NCBI RefSeq assembly: GCF_963678635.1
Contig: NC_087070.1
Coordinates: 30,853,704-30,917,703, forward strand
Source of the DNA: Symsagittifera roscoffensis
Taxonomy: Eukaryota > Xenacoelomorpha > Acoela > Convolutidae
Reading direction: 5' to 3'
Length of the DNA stretch: 64,000 nt
Shown here: positions 19,658-27,340 of the stretch, piece by piece
How positions within the stretch are numbered: the stretch's first letter is position 1
How the letters are laid out: every line of letters starts with the position of its first letter
Position numbers and translations under genes: made by a program
Notes under the pieces: model-generated
The model's database searches: none
What the model saw: only the letters and a program-made list of their open reading frames with translations
Told to the model about the DNA's origin: nothing

Positions 19658-20517
19658 TGATGACTGCTGAAGAATTCATTCTAATTCCGAAACATTTATA
19701 TGTTAAAGAGCAGCCACATGCTGCACGTGTTCTTCATGATAATAATATTAAACATAAAAATGCTCAACTGTCCTATCTTAACCGGCTTAGACCCCAATTA
19801 CCTCCACAAACTAGTAAGACTACTGCAACGAAGGAAACATTTACGGATAATGTTGAGCCCCAACAAGAACAGCTTAAACTGTTAACGGACGATGAAGAAG
19901 TACCGGTCGAACGTGTTAAAGACGAAAAACTAGAAGAGAAACACAATAGACAGACCGAAAGCATTTTAGGACAGTTACAAGTTTTAGAAGACAAAAAATT
20001 TGTTAGAGCAAAAACCGTACTTGAAATTATAGAAAATTCAGAAAGAGTAACCATAAACCATGACAATGAGGTGATATATGTAGATAAAGTACCAACAGGA
20101 CTTAAAGCTACAATATTTTTATACGACATACAACAACCAACGAAAAAACTACACAATCCGGCGTTCATTAACATTTTAACTGCTCTCAACTTGAATGAAA
20201 ACCTGGTAATAAATCGAAATGCCAAACACGCGGTTCAGTCAGCGTCTTTTAACGCTCAAGAGAAACGAGAACCCGGACCCTCAAGAACCCGCTCAACATC
20301 GCCCACTTGGCAGGAAAAAAGTAGTGCAAACCTTAAGAGAAGTAAAAAACACAAACGAAAAAGTCTCAGCGGTAATAGAAAAACCCAAAACCAAAAACGT
20401 GAAAAAGAGTCAGAAGAAGGCTCTGACTCATACGGAACGCCCCATAACGATTCAGATTCTCCAACGTCAGAAAAGACGAAGGCGCAAACAAAACAATGGG
20501 AAAATTACCAAGATTGA
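19657..20517 (+). CDS. Maverick conserved protein with dual-coding C terminus (286 aa)
   Basis: Best start is ATG 19657 (MMTAEEFILIPKHLYVKEQP), eight codons inside the open frame. The N-terminal (M)(T)xEEFxLIPKxLY block, a central acidic stretch (TDDEEVPVERVKDEKLEEK) and a small folded segment (AKTVLEIIENSERVTINHDN, then EVIYVDKV and LNLNEN) match a protein found beside the integrase in Mavericks. From about residue 188 the chain becomes basic and low complexity (KRSKKHKRKSLSGNRK) exactly where the integrase gene overlaps it in another frame. Function unknown; a DNA-associated virion protein would be a fair guess. Confidence 0.7.
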   Translation: MMTAEEFILIPKHLYVKEQPHAARVLHDNNIKHKNAQLSYLNRLRPQLPPQTSKTTATKETFTDNVEPQQEQLKLLTDDEEVPVERVKDEKLEEKHNRQTESILGQLQVLEDKKFVRAKTVLEIIENSERVTINHDNEVIYVDKVPTGLKATIFLYDIQQPTKKLHNPAFINILTALNLNENLVINRNAKHAVQSASFNAQEKREPGPSRTRSTSPTWQEKSSANLKRSKKHKRKSLSGNRKTQNQKREKESEEGSDSYGTPHNDSDSPTSEKTKAQTKQWENYQD

Positions 20518-21439
20518 AGAAAAATTGTTGAAAACTAAATACAGTGACAAAGGTCCCGCGTTATTTGGTAGTGTGAACAACTTGATAAAAGCAAGCAATT
20601 TGTCGCGAAAGAAAGTTAAACATTTCCTTCATACTGAACCTGCTTACACAAAATATCGAACTGTGATCCGAAAAACGCCGCGACTCAAGGTCATAGTTTA
20701 CGATATCGACGAAATCTGGTCATTAGATCTGGCCTTTGTTGATAAACTTGCCCAGTACAACCATGATGTTAAGTATCTGCTTGTTGCAGTTGACTGCATG
20801 TCCCGCTATCTCAGAGTGCAACCCTTGAAATCAAAGTATGCTACTACAACAGCAGAAGCGTTCAAACTAATGATAACGACAAAACAACCGGAAAAAGTAT
20901 GGGTGGACAAGGGCACAGAGTTTAAAGGGTCCTTCGAAGCATTATGTAAAAAGAAAGGCATAAACACATATAGCACAGAGAGCGAGAAAAAGTCCGCATT
21001 CGCTGAGAGAAATATCCGTTCCTTGAAAAATCTTATTTATAAGTACTTGGAGGATAAATGGACTTACTCATACATTGACAAATTGCAAGATTTTGTCAAT
21101 GCAATTAATTCGAGAACAAATCGTGTCACAAATCTTGCACCAAATAAAGTAACTAAAAAAGATGTTCCTCGCCTGATTTCATTAAGAGCAGAACAGTCTT
21201 TGAAGTTAGTTCGACGTCCAAAGCTTTATGTTGGTGATTATGTTAGACTTGCCAAAGTAGACATACGTTTTCGCAAGGGTTACAAACAATCGTTCACCGA
21301 TGAAGTGTTTGAAGTTTTTGACATACCAACACGAAATCCCCCAACATACAATTTGATTGATTCTAACAGAGAACCGATTGAGGGAAAATGTTACGAGTCT
21401 GAACTGATTCGCGTTCTGGAGAAGGACAATCATGACTGA
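20219..21439 (+). CDS. retroviral-type DDE integrase of the Maverick (406 aa)
   Basis: ATG 20219 is the only Met before residue 194, which lies after the first catalytic Asp, so translation must start here (unless spliced or non-AUG). Residues 1-95 are basic and disordered and share 299 bases with the preceding gene. The core has D170 (EIWSLDLAFVD), D230 (KVWVDKGTEFKG) and E263 (AFAERNIRSLKN), the DDE triad. A chromo-like or SH3-like C-terminal segment (YVGDYVRLAKVD...YKQSFTDEVFEV) follows, typical of Maverick integrases. It would insert the linear element with a 6-bp duplication. The stop overlaps the next start by eight bases. Confidence 0.92.
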   Translation: MPNTRFSQRLLTLKRNENPDPQEPAQHRPLGRKKVVQTLREVKNTNEKVSAVIEKPKTKNVKKSQKKALTHTERPITIQILQRQKRRRRKQNNGKITKIEEKLLKTKYSDKGPALFGSVNNLIKASNLSRKKVKHFLHTEPAYTKYRTVIRKTPRLKVIVYDIDEIWSLDLAFVDKLAQYNHDVKYLLVAVDCMSRYLRVQPLKSKYATTTAEAFKLMITTKQPEKVWVDKGTEFKGSFEALCKKKGINTYSTESEKKSAFAERNIRSLKNLIYKYLEDKWTYSYIDKLQDFVNAINSRTNRVTNLAPNKVTKKDVPRLISLRAEQSLKLVRRPKLYVGDYVRLAKVDIRFRKGYKQSFTDEVFEVFDIPTRNPPTYNLIDSNREPIEGKCYESELIRVLEKDNHD

Positions 21440-22325
21440 GGGCACTTCCGACAGTCTTTTCACCCATAATGTTCCCCCTTCCTTCACAATTACCCTAGTT
21501 TCATCTGCATCAATGAACGTTTTTAAGGATAACACTCTGGCCAACTTCAAAAATCTCCTCAGTGAAGAAATAAATTTGCAAGGTGAATGGAGAGTAGCAG
21601 TTACAGAAATTACCTTCCCTACTCAGATAAACAACGTAACTGACAACAACATTGTGTACTACAAAAAAGATCGGGTTATAGCAAGCATGAAAGTTGAGAA
21701 AGACAAGATCTCCAGACCTTACCTTGGAGAAACAGCAAAATTAACAAAAGGAGAATATACGAGCATTGATCAAATACTGGACGAGATTCGTCGAAAGACA
21801 GAATTAGAGAAATTGGATTACGTAATAGATCCAATAACCAAACATCTTTCCTTATGGCTGCATTATTGGGAAGGTATAACTTTTTCAAGCCCGCAAATTC
21901 CTAGTCTACTTGGATTCAAAGGCGTCAGAGATGGAACTGGTTATCATATAGGTTACAAACAAGGAAGCACGAAACATAGCACATTCTCTACCCAAGATCT
22001 TATTGCTGACTATCCCGTTGATGTATGCGCTGGTACTCAGCTTATGTTTATTTATCTGGACATAATTCATTATCAAATAGTCGGAGACACAAAAGCACCC
22101 CTTTTACGAGTCATTGATACAAATCGTCGAGTGAAAAACGGTTACGCATGTACAATTGAACCGAATCATCGTAAAGTGTTTAGTAATTTGGATTTTAAAA
22201 AACTTTTGGTCAATAATATTTCCAATATTTCTGTGAATTTGCGCACAGAAACTGGAGGACTTGTTCCTTTCGCTGGAGGGGGAAAAGTTGTTCTGACTTT
22301 GAAATTTCAAAAGTTTAGCAATTGA
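21432..22325 (+). CDS. Maverick minor capsid (penton-like single jelly-roll) protein (297 aa)
   Basis: ATG 21432 lies inside the integrase stop region (ATGACTGA). The N-terminal block SFTITLVSSASMNVFKDNTL, then ANFKNLLSEEINLQGEWRVA and VTEITFP, matches the start of Maverick penton homologues (FTVTLPSNASMxxFPxNTxxxFxxxLxxPIxLxGxWEVAL). LLGFKG, TQLMFIYLDII and a C-terminal PFAGGGKVVLTLKFQK strand fit as well. Known relatives form the pentamers at capsid vertices. Full length for the family. Confidence 0.87.
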   Translation: MTEGTSDSLFTHNVPPSFTITLVSSASMNVFKDNTLANFKNLLSEEINLQGEWRVAVTEITFPTQINNVTDNNIVYYKKDRVIASMKVEKDKISRPYLGETAKLTKGEYTSIDQILDEIRRKTELEKLDYVIDPITKHLSLWLHYWEGITFSSPQIPSLLGFKGVRDGTGYHIGYKQGSTKHSTFSTQDLIADYPVDVCAGTQLMFIYLDIIHYQIVGDTKAPLLRVIDTNRRVKNGYACTIEPNHRKVFSNLDFKKLLVNNISNISVNLRTETGGLVPFAGGGKVVLTLKFQKFSN

Positions 22326-22330
22326 TCAAA

Positions 22331-22738
22331 ATGGATTCATATTACCACAACCAAGCAAACCTACCACATTTCTCGGGGCATTATAGACAACGAGGCAGTG
22401 GCTTCGGTGCATTAGCCTTGGGAATAGGAAGAGTCGCACTTCCACTGGCTCGAAAATTTGTGATACCCGCGGCTAAAAAAATCGGAAAAGAACTACTTCT
22501 TCAGGCAGCTCCAGAACTGATAGAAGTTGCAACAAAAAGAAAAAGTCCTAAGCAGGCACTCAAAAGCACCGTTAGAAAAACAATCAAAAAGCAAGTAGGA
22601 GGAGGAAGTAGATCTCGGAAAAGTCATCCGAAAAGAACGACGGCGTTTAAACGAAAAACGAGACGCGTCATTCCCAGAAAACGAACTGCACAGAGAAGTC
22701 GCTCCGATTTCTTTACAAGGGTTAAAAATGATTTCTAA
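22331..22738 (+). CDS. Maverick basic core/membrane-active protein (pVI/pX-like, 135 aa)
   Basis: The start is ATG 22331, a few bases after the penton stop. Residues about 20-62 contain a glycine patch (RGSGFGALALGIGR) and an amphipathic helix (LARKFVIPAAKKIGKELLLQ). The last 50 residues are strongly basic (SRSRKSHPKRTTAFKRKTRR), ending in VKNDF. This layout occurs between the two capsid genes in many Mavericks and recalls adenovirus pVI/pX: a hydrophobic, membrane-active N-terminal part and a DNA-condensing basic tail, processed by the viral protease. No perfect adenain consensus site was spotted. The last 11 bases overlap the major capsid start. Confidence 0.7.
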   Translation: MDSYYHNQANLPHFSGHYRQRGSGFGALALGIGRVALPLARKFVIPAAKKIGKELLLQAAPELIEVATKRKSPKQALKSTVRKTIKKQVGGGSRSRKSHPKRTTAFKRKTRRVIPRKRTAQRSRSDFFTRVKNDF

Positions 22739-24044
22739 TTTAATCCCGAGTGAAGCAACTCACAGCTCCTTGGACTTATTTGAGAAACCGCCTTTGCTTG
22801 TCACTTTTGAAAATGCATTCACCCAAAAAATTGGACCTTCCTACTCCCCTGATGGTCCTATGCTAGAGTTTGAAGTACTCGGCGACAGAAATAATTTCAT
22901 CGATCTTCAACGTACTCGTTTGGAAATAGTTGCACGAATTGTTCGAAGCAATGGAAACGTGCTTCGAACACATGCTACAGAGGCGGCAAACAGAGATACG
23001 CCGTATTTTGTTAACAATCCTTTATCTTCATTATTTTCTGAGTGTACACTGTCTCTGAATGGTGAAAAAATATCAACTACCAATGCTAATTTTGCCCATA
23101 AAAGCTTTATTGAGACCGAGTTTTCATACGGTAATGATGCCAAGAAAACATGGTTGGCTTGTCAAGGTTATTATTATGAAGAAAATCCATCAGCCATTGA
23201 CGGTGCTGGAAGGAGAGCTGATGATGTTACGGAGCGTAAAGGTCTCGTTGCGGCCTCGAGCGAGCTGAAGCTATTTGGTAAAATTGCTTGCGATTTTTTG
23301 TCGTGTGACAAGCATCTACTTAGCGGTGTGACAATAAGATTGTCTCTTAGACGTTCTCCTAATGATTTTGTTGTCATATCTGAAGATGCAGCTAAACACT
23401 ACAAGGTCCAAATAATCGAAGCTAACCTCTATGTCAGAAAGATGACTGTGACTGACTATGTTCTCTCATCAATAGAAAAAACTTTGTTGAAGAACCCGGC
23501 AATTTACAATTACATCGAAGTAGTACCAAAAACGTTTCTCGCAACTGCAGGAGTACAAAGCTGGCGACAAGAGGATGTTTTTGCAAAAGAACCTGTTCGA
23601 AGAATGATAGTAGCAATGAGCATAAACGAAGCATATTTGGGTACTAATAGAACAAACCCTTTTCATTACCAGAAATTTGGGTTGAATGAGATCATTGTTT
23701 ACAGAAACGGTCTACCCATTGCCGGAACTCCCATCTCAACATCAGACAATAAAAGAATTTATTACAATACGCTTGAGGCTCTTGATTTTGTTTTAAACAC
23801 TAGTCATGGAATCAGTCTCGCTAATTATGATAATCATTATATTATGGCTTTTGATCTCACGTCTACTCAGGAGGCTTCACACGATTTTATTCATCCTGAA
23901 TTGACCAATTGCACTATTTCGCTCGAACTCAAGTTTGACGCAGGTCTCGCTAATAACGTCGAGTTATTGTTTATGGGAGAGCGTGCATCAACAGTTTATG
24001 TGCGTTCAGATAGAAAAATTACCAAAAACACTCTTATGACCTAA
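22728..24044 (+). CDS. Maverick major capsid protein, double jelly-roll (438 aa)
   Basis: ATG 22728 (MISNLIPSEATHSSLDLFEK) overlaps the previous gene. The block PPLLVTFENAFTQKIGPSYS, then GPMLEFEVLGDRNNFIDLQR with TRLEIVARI, and NPLSSLFSECTLSLNGEKIS are typical of the first jelly roll of Maverick major capsid proteins. YNYIEVVPKTFLATAGVQSW and the closing GLANNVELLFMGERASTVYV belong to the second. The length is somewhat shorter than the 500-650 residues of many relatives. The protein would assemble into hexon-like trimers. Confidence 0.88.
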   Translation: MISNLIPSEATHSSLDLFEKPPLLVTFENAFTQKIGPSYSPDGPMLEFEVLGDRNNFIDLQRTRLEIVARIVRSNGNVLRTHATEAANRDTPYFVNNPLSSLFSECTLSLNGEKISTTNANFAHKSFIETEFSYGNDAKKTWLACQGYYYEENPSAIDGAGRRADDVTERKGLVAASSELKLFGKIACDFLSCDKHLLSGVTIRLSLRRSPNDFVVISEDAAKHYKVQIIEANLYVRKMTVTDYVLSSIEKTLLKNPAIYNYIEVVPKTFLATAGVQSWRQEDVFAKEPVRRMIVAMSINEAYLGTNRTNPFHYQKFGLNEIIVYRNGLPIAGTPISTSDNKRIYYNTLEALDFVLNTSHGISLANYDNHYIMAFDLTSTQEASHDFIHPELTNCTISLELKFDAGLANNVELLFMGERASTVYVRSDRKITKNTLMT

Positions 24045-24051
24045 GATAGAC

Positions 24052-24489
24052 ATGGATAATCTTCAACTAGTAGAAATTATTAACCGTTGTAAACATTTGA
24101 AACATCGCTTTAGAGGTGTTTTTCCGGCAGATTTGCCATGCTCTTCAGTACTGAAAAACGATAATACGTTCATGATTATGAATGACTCACCATCGGATCA
24201 ACCTGGAACCCACTGGTTGCTTTTTGCTCAAGCTGGAGGACAGATATTCTTCGCAGATCCTCTAGGTAAACGATTATGTGATTATCCCCTCGTGTACAAG
24301 AATATGCGACGAACAATTCACGAGGGAAATCAGCTACTGTTGAAAAAACCAATACAATCAGCTGATTCAGTGTTATGCGGACTTTATTGTATTTATGTTG
24401 CTCATGTTATAATTACAAACAAATTTCCAATAGGTTTCAAACTTAATGATCATGATTTGATAAGATTTGCCAAACATATGTTATTCTAA
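24052..24489 (+). CDS. adenain-like cysteine protease of the Maverick (145 aa)
   Basis: ATG 24052, eight bases after the capsid stop. The active-site set of the adenovirus/Ulp1-like protease clan is visible: H54 in GTHWLLFAQ, D69 in FFADPLGKR, Q102 in KPIQSADS and C109 in VLCGLYCIY. The short length is normal for Maverick proteases. Its role is maturation of capsid and core proteins. It is the last plus-strand gene before the inverted-repeat module. No host-like features. Confidence 0.9.
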   Translation: MDNLQLVEIINRCKHLKHRFRGVFPADLPCSSVLKNDNTFMIMNDSPSDQPGTHWLLFAQAGGQIFFADPLGKRLCDYPLVYKNMRRTIHEGNQLLLKKPIQSADSVLCGLYCIYVAHVIITNKFPIGFKLNDHDLIRFAKHMLF

Positions 24490-24588
24490 ATTAATTTATT
24501 GATGTTTTTGTAAAATTTATAAATTCGTTTTTTTTTTTTCAATTCATTCTTATTAACAACAAAGTTTTTTTCTGCAAGTTTATGTGAA

Positions 24589-24702
24589 CCGCGAAAAGTT
24601 TCATATCAAGTCCTTCGAATTATTAAGGCATGGCCGTTTGGTTTAAGGGGCAATAGCTAACCCGGCGTTGCTCGTCGCTACGCTCCTCGGGAACGCCTCC
24701 CG
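24589..24702 (+). repeat. left arm of internal 114-bp inverted repeat
   Basis: This arm is the reverse complement of 28177-28290. The inner 74 bases are identical; the outer 40 have five differences. It contains GGCATGGCCGTTTGGTTTAA, which resembles a tRNA-type A box, and a self-complementary GGCGTT...AACGCC hairpin of about 34 nt. It is much more GC-rich than its surroundings. No B box follows, so it is not a tRNA. Confidence 0.92.
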
Positions 24703-24761
24703 CTTGTGTAGTAACAATTTTTTTTTTCTTGTAGTATACAAGAGCGAAAGAAAACCAATAT
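24703..24761. other. short spacer with T-run between repeat arm and minus-strand genes
   Basis: Non-coding; a T10 run at about 24719-24728 lies just past the stop of the minus-strand gene and next to the repeat arm. The hairpin plus T-run could favour transcript termination on this side, but this is a guess. Confidence 0.25.
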
Positions 24762-25388
24762 TTAAAACTTGAATTTCTTCTCCATGATAAATTTCACAAA
24801 CAAAGTGTTTGAATCAATTTCCATACAACCATACCCACTTAAAATTATGTCAATTATTTTAGAAAACTCAGCAGCGTTTTCACCATTCAAAATATTAGTA
24901 AAGCGTTCAATTGTTACGTTAGTAATCAGGTCAGTTTGAGTTTGAACAGATTTAGTCTGCGAGCCGAAGCAAACTTGAGGCAATCGTCTGCGAACTGGAA
25001 CACCACTAACATCTAAGTTGTTGATAGAGTTATAATTCACAGCTATTTTCAGTTTTTCCATCAGAGGGCCAGACAATTCATAGTTGGAGCAACCCAAAAT
25101 TAAATATTTGAATGTAGAGAGAAGACAAGGAACAACGAAGGCTTTTGAAGTCATCTTGTTAAGTAAATCGGTAGACTCTTTCGTAAATTCGACCAGCACA
25201 TGATAATGTTTTTCGTTGTCAATCGAATGGTTGCAAAAATCTAATTTATTCGAATGGGAGGATACTGCAAAATTTGCTTTTGAAGCGAAGCCTGAAAAGT
25301 TGGGTTCATGATTCAGGATGAAAAATTTGTAATTTTTACGGAATTGTTTGAAATAATCAGGGGATTGCTCATACATTGCTTCAACCAT
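24762..25388 (-). CDS. Maverick accessory protein with an H-Y-H motif (208 aa), possible HUH-like
   Basis: ATG 25388, minus strand, opposite to the structural genes. Residues 20-27 (YKFFILNH), then KHYHVLVEF at 60-68 and a FKYLILGC segment at 93-100, follow the order of motif I, motif II (H-x-H followed by hydrophobics) and a later Tyr-containing region of small rolling-circle Rep (HUH) proteins. The nicking motif III (Y-x-x-K) is not clear, and the rest (VRRRLPQVCFGSQTKSVQTQ) is unlike Rep. I therefore call it unknown with a possible HUH-like core. It shares the inverted-repeat module with a PC4-like gene 37 bases upstream, probably on one transcript. Confidence 0.6.
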   Translation of the reverse strand: MVEAMYEQSPDYFKQFRKNYKFFILNHEPNFSGFASKANFAVSSHSNKLDFCNHSIDNEKHYHVLVEFTKESTDLLNKMTSKAFVVPCLLSTFKYLILGCSNYELSGPLMEKLKIAVNYNSINNLDVSGVPVRRRLPQVCFGSQTKSVQTQTDLITNVTIERFTNILNGENAAEFSKIIDIILSGYGCMEIDSNTLFVKFIMEKKFKF

Positions 25389-25425
25389 TGCTTTGAAGTT
25401 TCAATCGAATAACGAGTTGATAATG

Positions 25426-25785
25426 TTACACAACCCGACAGTTATCATCGTTTTCACTTTCGCATTCCTTTTCAGAGCATGAAGATTTTTTAGATTTGTT
25501 TCGCTTTTTTCTAAGTTTTTCAGTCACGTCGCAGTTTTTTGCTTTCGTCAACCTTTTAATTTTTGTGTAATTGTCCGCCAAGGACTCGAATTCACCAGTT
25601 GACAAAGTTATTCCTTGTCGATACTTAAAAGTTCCCTCTTCGTCTTTTTTGTACAATTTGATAGTTATGTAAGTACCGGTCTGTGCGAATGTTTTTGCAC
25701 CGACTCTAACTAAACGTTTATCATTCGAAGATATATCCCTAAAATCATCGAAATAGTCTACATCCGTGTCAAGAGAAGCGTACAT
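25426..25785 (-). CDS. Maverick PC4/SUB1-like single-stranded-DNA-binding protein 2 (119 aa)
   Basis: ATG 25785, minus strand. Residues 24-75 (RLVRVGAKTFAQTGTYITIK, then LYKKDEEGTFKYRQGITLST and GEFESLADN) align well with the PC4 core (KRFVTV..WKGQTLVDIREFY..DGE..PGKKGISLS.EQWE.L). Key features are the paired basic/aromatic strand, the G-x-x-L-S turn and the amphipathic helix. The C-terminal 40 residues are Lys/Ser/Glu-rich (KKRNKSKKSSCSEKECESEN). PC4 proteins bind ssDNA and bubble structures. It is the first gene of a minus-strand pair and diverges from the gene at 26411, with a 625-bp gap that should hold a two-way promoter. Confidence 0.72.
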   Translation of the reverse strand: MYASLDTDVDYFDDFRDISSNDKRLVRVGAKTFAQTGTYITIKLYKKDEEGTFKYRQGITLSTGEFESLADNYTKIKRLTKAKNCDVTEKLRKKRNKSKKSSCSEKECESENDDNCRVV

Positions 25786-26410
25786 TATAAATGAATAACA
25801 ACCAACTGGTTTTTAGTGTGGAACGTTGAAGAATGACTGATCACAGTATACGAGACAGATCATGCGCTCCCAAAGTAAAAATTTAGGTGATAAAGTTTAC
25901 GAGCGCCCTAAGCCATATTGATAAGACTTAATCACCAAGGATATAATTTCTTTAACGATAAACCTCTTTTATATGGGTATTTAGTTACTTTTTCCCCCGG
26001 CTATACTCTAAAAATCTTCTAGTGTTATTTATTGTGACGGTTATTTTAATGACTGTTATGAATCATGGTAATGAATTTCTAACAGCATAACAATGAATGT
26101 CTGGCAAACTATCATGAAAACTTGATTTTGAGTGCTTTCGCCCGTAGCCACTATAATAAAGCTGTCACATAAATCTAAAAAATCGGGTTTTCACATTCAT
26201 TCCTAACATGACCTCAGGCGTCATGCTTAAAAGAATGAATAAAATTTGATAGCCTCGCCTAAAAAGTTATTAGCTTTGACCTAATTGAACTATGCCACCC
26301 CTTTCCTGATCTCATTTTCATTAATAAACTTTTCATACTTTTCATTCTCTCAATTTCATTTCGGTAGTTCAGTCATTTCATTTTAACAAAACTTTAAACC
26401 TCTTCAAGTC
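25786..26410. promoter_or_regulatory. 625-bp divergent intergenic region, probable bidirectional promoter
   Basis: Lies between the divergent starts of the PC4-like gene (minus) and the NLS protein (plus). TATAT-containing stretches occur (TTTTATATGG near 25970 and GGATATAATTTC near 25939). No open frame or repeat is visible. Assignment as promoter rests only on the divergent layout. Confidence 0.4.
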
Positions 26411-27055
26411 ATGACTAGTCCTTTACAAATAATCTCAGTGTCTGATCGAGAAAGAACCATTATCTACCAAACATACACGAGAGAGTCGATTGCAGTCATC
26501 CATCAACAGAAAGAGAGAGTCTCTCCGTCTACAGCAAGTCCGTTCAATGACTTGGCTCCCCGAAAAAACGACGAGAATCAAAACGAGGAATGGACTACAA
26601 AAAGTCATATCATGCTACCAAACTACCTCCTTGATCACATCGATCTACTTAGACAGAATCGAAAACGAATGTACGAGAGTTGCACTATTCACGAGAGCTA
26701 TCCGGCATTAGAAAAGACGGAGATAAACGACACAACCTCGCTCGAGCAGTCTCCAAGAAAAATTCTCTTCGCGTATGACTGCGAGTCAATGCCGTTGTAT
26801 GAAAATCAGGAGGGATGTATTCGTGACTATGCAGAGCGCGAAGCGTACTGGGATATTCCGACAGCAATGTCTCCCGAGTCGTTTGTTAGGGGACCAGTTT
26901 CAACTCCAGAACAATCAACTTCCTATTCGGATGCTCGGGTTTCATCTAGTGCGGAGACAATTGATCTAGTCACCCCAGATCTCATTCAAGGCACTCCTCC
27001 AAATGCAGCTTGCTATGCGCCAAAAAAGAGAAAACTACAGTTTCGAGGTTTCTAA
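26411..27055 (+). CDS. Maverick accessory protein with C-terminal nuclear localisation signal (214 aa)
   Basis: ATG 26411. The product is hydrophilic, rich in Ser, Thr, Glu and Arg, without membrane segments. It carries a KILFAYDCESMPLYENQEG stretch near the centre and ends in CYAPKKRKLQFRGF, whose PKKRKL is a classical monopartite nuclear localisation signal. I recognise no domain. It is the only plus-strand gene inside the inverted-repeat module and diverges from the PC4-like gene. A regulatory or early nuclear role is plausible but unproven. Confidence 0.62.
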   Translation: MTSPLQIISVSDRERTIIYQTYTRESIAVIHQQKERVSPSTASPFNDLAPRKNDENQNEEWTTKSHIMLPNYLLDHIDLLRQNRKRMYESCTIHESYPALEKTEINDTTSLEQSPRKILFAYDCESMPLYENQEGCIRDYAEREAYWDIPTAMSPESFVRGPVSTPEQSTSYSDARVSSSAETIDLVTPDLIQGTPPNAACYAPKKRKLQFRGF

Positions 27056-27306
27056 TAACTTAAACAAAAAACTTTTCTTCTTTTGTTTCAAATATTATTC
27101 CAAGGTTTTATATTTTCATTTTTGTTTGATTTGACTTCTAAGCTGTTTTAACATTACTGTGTGTATATTTTTTGTCTCAGTTTTTATTTTGCTTAATAGA
27201 TCAATTAAAGTTTGCCCCGTAAAGTTTTCAGCAAAATCTTAGAGAAAAACTAGAAAAAAATCAGAAATCGAGAATAATTTTACGCTAAAATTGTTTTTTG
27301 AGAAAG

Positions 27307-27340
<34 letters not shown>

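Noticed and set aside
22322..22330. TTG start for the basic core protein
   Set aside because: An ATG three codons further in is more plausible in a eukaryote.
25426..25785. Idea that this gene is a histone-like or transcription factor protein because of its basic tail
   Set aside because: The strand/turn/helix pattern fits the PC4 core better.
27311..27336. CRISPR-like or other array at the GA tract
   Set aside because: Simple (AG)n microsatellite; the DNA is animal and no spacer structure exists.
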